From assembly GCA_905147135.1 (NCBI GenBank), contig LR990041.1, positions 15,065,907-15,129,906 of the forward strand: 64,000 nucleotides of DNA. Direction: 5' to 3'. The notes under the pieces are model-generated. The model was not told the origin of the DNA and did no database searches. It worked only from the letters and a program-made list of their open reading frames with translations. Origin of the DNA: Blastobasis lacticolella. Lineage: Eukaryota; Arthropoda; Insecta; Lepidoptera; Blastobasidae. Below are positions 56,745-64,000 of the stretch, in pieces. Within the stretch, counting starts at the first letter, position 1. The number at the start of each line of letters is the position of its first letter. Both the position numbers and the translations under genes were made by a program.

Positions 56745-57960
56745 TAACGATCAAGAACCGTAAAAGAAGTGGCGAAGAGTGATTATTTATTCCGATTCGG
56801 ATGAGTCAGATAAATCGGGTAAGTTTACGTATTTTGAATATATAAATTTGTGAAAAGTGAAATCGACTGCGAGACGAGCATTTGCTAGAATAGTATTGGC
56901 AAATACTTTAATCGCCTGGATGTTGACCGTGAGCCTTCACGATGGCATAAAGGCCTGGATTCTAACCGTGAATTAACACGATGGTATACCAGCCCAGATA
57001 TTGACTGCGAGTCAATACGACGGCTTTAGCGACAACAAATCTTGACTGCGAGTCAGTGGTTGTTAGTCGATAATCGTAAACGATTCTATAAAAATGTACC
57101 TACGTACATATTTTGCTCGTAGTCGATATTTTAACCCCGCATATATTTAACTTTTTACTATAACCTACAAAAGTAAGCATAATTTATTTGGGGTAGACTC
57201 CGAAAAGGAACAAGATGCGGGTTGGATTTACACCGCGCCGACGACGGCATAGCGTCAGATCCGACGCCCTTACAAATCGAGCCTTTACATGAAGAACCGA
57301 TTCTAAAACTAGACTCCGAACTGCTGTCGACTCTAGGAGATCCTGCGGAAGATGCACCAGACTATAGTAATAGTTCAGGTCTCCGAGCTGAACTGTAAAT
57401 GTCTCCGAGCCCCGACTTTAAATGTCGAAATGGCAGCTGCGATTCCTGATTTAAGCTGGACTCGCGATAAAAGATGAGAAACCAGCCAGAACCAGCTAGG
57501 TTTGGCAATTTCGGCAGTTGGGAAAGGGTTATCCCTCCTGCTCGCTGGTGACGACAAGCAGAAAAAAGTCCAAGCTATTCAATCGATATCGGACGGATGC
57601 AGATTATTAGCTGATCTATATTACATGGAAACAGAGTCTAGAACCAAGCTTATTAAGCAAATTATCGAATAAGATAAAAGCGTCTTAAATTATAGAGAAA
57701 CAAGGGTTTCAGATTAAGAGGGCGCCACCAGTTCAGAAGACTCCATCTGCTTTGGCAGTTTCTCTGCCCTTATCGTCACTCCGTTCCCGTCCCCATGGAA
57801 ATGCGAATGGACCCTCTCGCTATCCGCCGACGAACAGAGGAGGGCGAGGGGGGGTCACAGCAGGAGCAGCCCGGTAGTCGCAGGCTCCAACGTATCACGG
57901 CAAGACCTCCACAGCGACGTCGGCGAGCAGCAGCAAGCAACGTGCTCCAACTCGATAGAA
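56745..57960 (+). pseudogene. DIRS Gag remnant
   Basis: A first segment (KKWRRVIIYSDSDESDKS, ending at a donor-like GTAAGT near 56820) is followed by frames around 57280-57400 (acidic), 57500-57670 (LSLLLAGDDKQKKVQAIQSI, DGCRLLADLYYMETESR) and 57790-57950 (arginine/glycine-rich). The order and wording match Gag of lepidopteran DIRS elements. There are several frameshifts and stops. Confidence 0.65.
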
Positions 57961-58117
57961 TAAAAAGGTACACGCCGGCCGATTACAAGTTTTTTATCAT
58001 TGTTGGACATCTATCACCAACAATCCGTGTAGGACTTTCGCTATCTTTTAATCAGAAGGTTTCACAAAACTGTGTTCCTAAATCCATTTTCATCTAATGA
58101 AACTGCAGAGATCGCTA

Positions 58118-59655
58118 TTTTTTTTTTCTTTATTTTAGGGATAGCCCCATAGTTTACAATATAAACTTATTAATCATGAAATACAATATAAAAAAACAAT
58201 GTAAAAATAAAAATAATGTAAAATAAAATGTTACACAAGGATAAAAAGAATTACAATATTTATTAGGTACGCCGCCTGTACCTACAGTCTTTCTATCATT
58301 TTTTGTTCGCATTCTGATGCACGCTAAGCCAATGTTTGTAAAACTGACTCCTACTGTCATACCCGACAATTTGTAGTAGTTTGTTACGTGAGTCACGTAC
58401 CCTTTGCCACATGGACGCTATCCTACTACGTTTAATTGCGTAAAAATCAGGAACCCCTGCTTGGGCAAACATCTCCGACGCGCTGCAATACCTTGGTAGA
58501 CGCATCATGATGCGAAATGCATCATTATACTGGACTCTAAGAATGCCAAAGGCCCTTCTAGTGTACTTGGTCCAGAGCTGTCAATTAGAAACATTGACAA
58601 AATGCTCTAAATAGAGTTACTTTGACATCCTTCGAGCACTTAGCAAATGTGCGCGCCAACATATTGCAGCGCACGGCGAGAGCTCTACGCTCCCTTTCGA
58701 GGTCTAGGTCGTCCGACAGACTCTCAGTGAGAACGTGTCCCAGGTATCGAAATTGTTTTACAGCCTGAATTCATGACCCATTCAAATATAATGGCGGTAC
58801 AATCCCCGGACCTTTATCGTAACGAAATACCATAAGCTCCGTCTTTTTAGTGTTGTACTTTATTCCGTGTGTACGCGCAAAGTTCTCACAGACTGCGAGC
58901 AGGTAACGTAGGCCTCCTATCGAGGGGCTGAGGAGCACTATATCGTCAGCATAACTTAGGTTATTAAAACATAGCCCTTATACGTGACAACCTATACCGG
59001 TGCCTCTCAGCTCCTCGATCAGGCCATTAACGTAGATATTAAAAAGGTCCGGTGATGTGAGCCCCCCTTGGCGAACGCCATACTCTAACCTATATGCACT
59101 AGATTGTGCATCACCCCATCTTACTACGTTGCTTTGAATTTCCCAACAGACCCACGATATCATTCGGTACATTGGCCGCGCGCAGTTTCGACCACAAGAT
59201 TTCGTAGTTTACTAAATCAAAGGCTCGGCTCAAGTCAAGGAAACATGCATACACTGATGTTTCTCGCTGCAGATAATAGTTAACAGCGTACTTTAAAGAC
59301 AATATCGCGCTGTCTGTCGAAAGACCAGGACGGAAACCAAATTGACCTTCACTAATTCTAACATTTTTCATCTATTCAGGCTGTATAACCCGCTCTAATA
59401 TTTTGCCAACAACCGTGCCAAGGTCGGTAGTTGCTCACCGAGGACAGGTCGCCAGTTTTGTTCTTAGCTATAGGCATAGCTATAGGCAGACCACCGTTTT
59501 CATCAGTGCATCCGGTAAAAACCCATAACTAAGAAACATCTCTAAGAGCTTTGCCAAAACCTTAAAATCGCATCGCTCGCAAACAATATATGCTCTAGAC
59601 TCAACGAGTCATTCCCAGGTGACTTGCCACGCTGCATTTCACGTACCACGTCCAT
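58118..59655 (-). mobile_element. LINE nested in the DIRS element
   Basis: Minus-strand RT wording: EGQFGFRPGLSTDSAIL, ACFLDLSRAFDLVNYEIL, YGVRQGGLTSPDLFNIYVNG and, further on, a region before a 3' end with an A-rich tail at about 58118-58135. The YADD region (near 58950) appears as LSYADDIVLL-type with a stop just upstream (58978-58980). Frames break near 59110 and 59372. It splits the DIRS element between Gag and recombinase. Confidence 0.75.
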
Positions 59656-59901
59656 CAGTAGGTGGATTAAGTACATGCTGGGCGAGGCGGGCGTGGACGA
59701 CGTTCACTAAACGTGGTGACGTTCGGCGCGTACGGCGTACGGCACGCCGCCGCCGCGTCCGCCGCCCGCGCCGCCCACGTCCCGCTGGACGTTATTAGGA
59801 AAGCAGCTGGCTGGACTCCAGCCTCACAGACTTTTGCAAGGTTCTACCATCGTCAGGTGATCGACGAAGGGAACTTTGTAAGATCTATTTGTTTTCCCTA
59901 G
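59655..59901 (+). pseudogene. DIRS tyrosine recombinase, C-terminal part
   Basis: The frame reads WIKYMLGEAGVD (one frame), then after a break YGVRHAAAASAARAAHVPLD, VIRKAAGWTPASQTFARF, YHRQVIDEG. This gives the catalytic R (in VRH), H and the nucleophile-region tyrosine of the R...H-x-x-R...Y family. GC content is far above the flanks. The N-terminal part is lost to the nested LINE. Confidence 0.75.
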
Positions 59902-60439
59902 AATTACTAAGTGTTATCTTTTTTTACAATTATATTATGTAAAATTAAAGTTAAGAAAGTCATGATAATTAAAAGTGTTGATTTGCATACAATTCTATTT
60001 TATTATTTTTAGCAATCATCACTTACAAAGTTTAAACCACAAAACTTAGAACACTAAACATCTACCTTGTTATTACTTATATCTGAAGAATGAAGCGACG
60101 AAATGTAATATGAGATCAAACGAGCTTCGCAAGCGACGTTCAATCGATATTATATGAGTACACTTCATTCGCAGATATAAGCCTCCTCCCACCCAAATCC
60201 CTGAGGAAAGTTTTGTTTGTTGGACGTACTGTCTCTAAAAGAATGAGGTTGTACTCCGGTGACGCGTGGCGCCACTGTGCTTGACAGCTTTGTTTATTTT
60301 TTGTCTTTAAATTGTGCGATGTTGCCTGTAGGTTAGAAGGACTACCTTGTTATTATTTACATCTTCGAATGAAGCGTACTCATATAATATCGATCGAACT
60401 TCGCTTGCGAAGCTTGTTTGATCTTATATTATATGTGCG

Positions 60440-61270
60440 TAAAGATTTATTTATTATATTTGTTTGTTTGTAACGAATTAACTAAAAACTACTGGAGCGA
60501 TTTTAAAAATTCTTTCACTAATACAATGCTACTGGTCACTAAGAAACATAGACTACTTGTTATCGCGCGTGTCAGGTTTAATATATGTCCTACTTATAAC
60601 TATAGTGACTTTTATTAGTATATACCTTTATTTTAGTCATTAAGCTACAGAATTAGAACAGAGTGTGAAATATATGGAAAACACTAAATTAAGTAAACAA
60701 CAGCATATTAATAAATATATATCTGTCATGTAAAAAATAGTTTAGGTTTAGGACATAGGTTATAAAGCATTTAAGAGAGGCTGTTCGAAGTGGAGGAATA
60801 AGACTTGGTAACCAGACCCAGGCAGAAACCGGGACTGGTCGTTCAGATGATGATGAAGTATCCAAGGTTGTATATTATTACATATTAGAATAAATAAAGA
60901 ACATGTGAATTGTGTGTCAAAATTGTAAGCTGTGTCAAAATTTAGAAACAAGTGAGCTTTATTACAAAATATGTGATCTTGGCTAAAGTACTATTCTAGT
61001 TCACTAATCAAACAAAAGCATATTTTAAATATATTAGGTATATTTTAATAAGCAATATAATTCATTATAAAATGAAGTATTTATTTAAGCAACATTTGCT
61101 GAATTAAACGGGATTTTATAAAACAAACAAGTTGCATAGGTTAACAACATTTATCCAAAATTCTAACCATCACATAAAAAAATATTTATCCTTTAAAAAT
61201 GGGACAGTGGTATTACGAACGATTCAATAAACAAACGATTATATAAATAAATAAAAACTAATACAAAATA
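60440..61270. other. No gene recognised
   Basis: AT-rich. The phrase tgtttgtaacgaattaactaaaaactactggagcgattttaaaaat (60465-60510) is typical of a dispersed lepidopteran repeat. No coding sequence. Confidence 0.45.
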
Positions 61271-61284
61271 TAAAGCAACAATTA

Positions 61285-61484
61285 AGGCCTTGCCACATAC
61301 AAAGCTCGGCGCGAGCGCGGCGCGTTATTTGCTAGGCAACCATCGCGCGGCGCGATAGTTGCTAGGCAACCATCGCGCCGCGCGATGGTTGCCTAGCAAA
61401 TAACGCGCCGCGCGATGGTTGCCTAGCAAATATCGCACCGCGCTCACGCCGCGCTCGCGCCGAGCTTTGTATGTGGCAAGGCCT
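61285..61484. mobile_element. 200-bp GC-rich palindromic MITE, copy B
   Basis: Same sequence as copy A with one substitution (gcaccg for gcacca). Outer flanks are TTA on the left and TAA on the right, or TTAA on both if the terminal base is shared. The near identity points to recent transposition. Confidence 0.9.
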
Positions 61485-61814
61485 TAATACAATGTAAGTT
61501 CGTACTTAACTCTTTGCCGGCTCTGGAGCAAAAGCCGGAAATGTCATGGCTATTCTCAATTCCAGTCTCATAAATTTACTGATAGATTGATTACATGTTA
61601 ATTTAATGTATTACAATACTTTTAACATTATTATATATTTATTACATAATTAATTAAGGAAGTTTCACATAAACAGTACTTAACTGATCAAAGACAAACA
61701 ATCGTTCAGAAATCACGACACTTCGTTCTGAAGTTGGTAAAATGTTTGCAAAAGTATTTTGAAATATTAATTATTATTAATCACGATATTTAGTGCCAAT
61801 TTAAACATACTAAA

Positions 61815-61985
61815 ATACCTTATATCTAACACACGCATGGATGCAATGGATGGAAGAAGATTGACGAAAGGCGTATATAGCGCGAATCTGGAAAACCGGC
61901 CATTAAGAGGACGACCTAGAAAAAACATTGATCTGATTAAGAACATTAGAAAGAAAGAAAGAAGACATTTATTACACGTAGACAC
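61815..61985 (+). pseudogene. RTE-like LINE fragment
   Basis: The plus-strand frame encodes RMDAMDGRRLTKGVYSAN, then RPLRGRPRKNIDLIKNIR, the conserved stretch before the end of RTE-like polymerases. Confidence 0.6.
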
Positions 61986-62084
61986 CACGATACGATAATT
62001 AGGTACAACAACAACAAAAAATAACAAGGAAATAAGAGTAAACAAAAAAAATAAAAAATATGTGAAAAAATAAAAAATAAAAAT

Positions 62085-62265
62085 AAATGTAAGTACTTAC
62101 CTACAGTTAACTATTCCCAGTGGCGTTGTTTAAACTCCATGTCGTGGCTTCACGTGCAACTGGACCCCCTCAGCATAATGTTGTGGCCGTATGACGCGTA
62201 CCACAACGCTGGTTTTCAGTGTGCCCACCTACCACCCGGAAACACCGCACAGTCAGCAATATACC
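62085..62265 (-). repeat. LINE 3' untranslated end
   Basis: The minus strand reads gaaaaccagcgttgtggtac and continues to an A-rich end near 62045-62090. It shares gaaaaccagcg wording with the 3' region of the LINE at 41525-42929. Confidence 0.45.
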
Positions 62266-62467
62266 TGCTTTTTGTATACTGTGTTCTTTGTCAATAAATA
62301 TATTAATAATTTGTAAATACATAATAAATCGCGAAATATATAAATATAAGTGAAAGCATCAACTAATGAGTAGTAAGTGTGTACTTACATACATGTATCC
62401 GGGGCGCACCATGAGAACCCCCACCACGCGTTGTTTACCTGCAGTCAACCGAGACCGTCGTCAAGGC

Positions 62468-62704
62468 ATTTAGGTATTCAGCCTACATTTCGCCGTGTCT
62501 CAACGCCCGACAAAAATTTAAAAAATAAAAGTGTTGCATAATTAATAAAACGTTATTTTACGTTACAGCTATAATAAAATTAGTATGGGATATGTTGTAT
62601 CGAATAGCAATTTTTTAAAATTTTATAGACTGGCGTGAAAAAAGTGTCTCGAAATGTGTTTTCGAATATGAAATTGGAACATTACGCTATGAGTGTAGAT
62701 AAAA
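62468..62704. mobile_element. Non-autonomous element copy 3, right half only
   Basis: catttaggtattcagcctac to cattacgctatgagtgtagataaa, matching the right half of the elements at 29361 and 31034 in the same orientation. The left end is missing. Confidence 0.8.
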
Positions 62705-63087
62705 GTATTTAAGTAGTTTATCAGTTATCTAGCACCCATAGCACAAGCTTTGCTTAGTTTGGGGCTAGATGGCGCTGTGTGAATTTGTCCACGAATATTT
62801 ATTTATATTTATATTTAATAATAATTTGATTGACATTTGACTACAACAGTGATCCCAACCAAAAGCAATGGCCCATCAATACTACCAATCAACCTACAAA
62901 TTATTCAAATCAGATCAGTAATGTTCTCAAAACAGCTGGGGACCAAAGTGGCAAGAATAAAAGGAGCTGTATGAAAAGAGTTGTGGATATAGGTATGCGA
63001 AGCTAGGGAGTTGTGACAGAACAAAGCAAAATGGCGGTTTATAGTCTCTGCCTACCTCACCTGTGGGACACAGGCGTGAGCTTTATG

Positions 63088-63475
63088 TATGTACGTTGGC
63101 TGGTCCAAAAGTTTTTAGTCAACGGCTGGTTATACATGCTATTGTTTTAATTATTGTATCGTTTGATACCAAACACGATAGATTTCCGAAAAAAAAAGTC
63201 GAATCCCATATAAAAAATTAAAGTCAATATTACTGCCCCCCATGGGAATATTTTTAGGAACTACCGGTCAAAATGATTGTTTTAACCTAAAGTTCCCGTG
63301 TACCAAACGGCTATCCTATACATCGATTTGCGGTTTTTTTTCACGTAGCTCGACCACTAAGTCACCCTTATAGGTATTAGGGTGACTGAGAGGTTACACT
63401 GTCTGTATACGTTGGCTGGTCCAAAAGTTTTTAGTTAACGACTGGTTATACATGCTATTGTTTTCATTTTTGTAA
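63088..63475. repeat. Direct repeats with 'ttggctggtccaaaagtttt'
   Basis: About 68 bp at 63090-63158 is repeated at 63405-63474 (tacgttggctggtccaaaag, then actggttatacatgctattg). The words resemble mariner termini, but here they are in direct orientation. A short hairpin, agtcaccct...agggtgact, lies between (63350-63385). Confidence 0.6.
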
Positions 63476-63699
63476 CGTTTAAAGGCAAATTTTATTAAAA
63501 ACTCCTTGGTCAAAAATCAATAGCCGGCGACCATTACTTATTTTTTTATCGAATATTTAAAAAAACATGTATGTCCATTCAATTTTACAAACTAAGTAGA
63601 TAACTAATAACGCGATATACGTATCTTGGTACTTATCTTCGTCTTTAGATTACGATAGCAAATACATAGTTATAGGTAAGTGTTAGAAAAATATTTTCC

Positions 63700-64000
63700 T
63701 AAGTATTATTGACTAGCCGTTTAACTTCTCTGCGGCTATCATCCGCATTTCGGATATTTGTAAACAATCTTCCCTAATCAATTTTCCCGCTAGAACCTAT
63801 CATTTCCCTGGGATAAAAAGTAGCGTTTCTTACTCAGTGACCAGTAGCATTGTATGTGTGAATTTTTATTAAAAATCGGTACACAGTTATTAGTTAATTC
63901 GATACAAACAAACAAAATTTTAAAAAATCTTTACATACTTATATATAATATTAGTATATACGATATCATGTTTATTTGAAATCTAAACTAATTTCATACT
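63700..64000. repeat. Common lepidopteran interspersed-repeat tail
   Basis: gactagccgtttaacttctctgcggctatcatccgca, then cctgggataaaaagtagc and a closing acaaacaaacaaaattttaaaaaatctttacatac ... tataatattagta, typical wording of a dispersed retroelement end. Confidence 0.45.

Larger units (their letters stand above)
56450..60435 (+). mobile_element. DIRS-type retrotransposon, decayed, with a nested LINE
   Basis: About 110 bp at 56490-56600 is present inverted at 60232-60345 (gaatgaggttgtactccggt ... ttaaattgtgcgatgtt). A second inverted stretch (ttatatctgaagaatgaagc) at 60078 and sequence around 60340-60430 form what looks like the internal complementary region. Inverted ends plus such a region are the hallmark of DIRS elements, which use a tyrosine recombinase in place of an integrase. 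Gag and recombinase pieces are present; reverse transcriptase is missing. Confidence 0.75.

Noticed and set aside
57375..57973. Minus-strand frames of 60-65 codons
   Set aside because: They are shadows of the plus-strand DIRS Gag region.

Overview
The window reads as nuclear DNA of a moth or butterfly (Lepidoptera). It is AT-rich and gene-poor and has short spliced genes. Runs of 'taggta' are common, and almost every recognisable retroelement belongs to a type familiar from lepidopteran genomes (RTE, jockey-type, Gypsy, Copia and DIRS elements, tRNA-derived SINEs, many MITEs). There are no prokaryotic features, no CRISPR array, no rRNA and no convincing functional tRNA gene. Family names rest on protein motifs and structure read by eye, not on database searches.

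Layout. 1-2490: short inverted repeats and a LINE tail. 2490-29290: a three-level nest. An RTE-type LINE (plus strand) is split by a Gypsy retrotransposon (minus strand, 2766-28741, 5-bp target duplication GGTCA, LTRs about 97% identical). The Gypsy RNase H is in turn split by a block of about 20.9 kb (about 5131-26003) whose two ends carry an inverted 19-bp sequence. The block contains MITEs, an inverted SINE pair, a 4.45-kb element with perfect 31-bp inverted ends, and what look like spliced genes. These are a two-exon BEN-domain gene with one internal stop, a three-exon gene for a 95-residue tail-anchored membrane protein, an 80-residue protein with a mitochondrial-style N-terminus, and a 79-residue protein of unknown function.

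29360-33650: a non-autonomous element invaded by a pogo-like transposon that still encodes a PHD-type zinc finger, a second empty copy of that element, and a Copia remnant. 33650-39640: two nearly identical 354-bp repeats bounding about 5.3 kb that includes a 94-bp tandem repeat. 39640-40330: a degenerate minisatellite. 41170-45284: two tandem ankyrin-repeat pseudogenes and a protein tyrosine phosphatase pseudogene. This gene pair is characteristic of bracoviruses (the polydnaviruses of braconid wasps), so the stretch is most simply an old wasp-virus-derived insertion in the moth germline. All three genes are broken, and one ankyrin copy is interrupted by a jockey-type LINE.

46270-64000: SINEs, fragments of several LINE families, GC-rich palindromic MITEs (one 200-bp pair is 199/200 identical), a DIRS-type tyrosine-recombinase element with a LINE nested in it, and mixed interspersed repeats. 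No host gene is recognised here. The genes do not form a pathway. What links the region is serial insertion, and the nesting gives a relative order of events.
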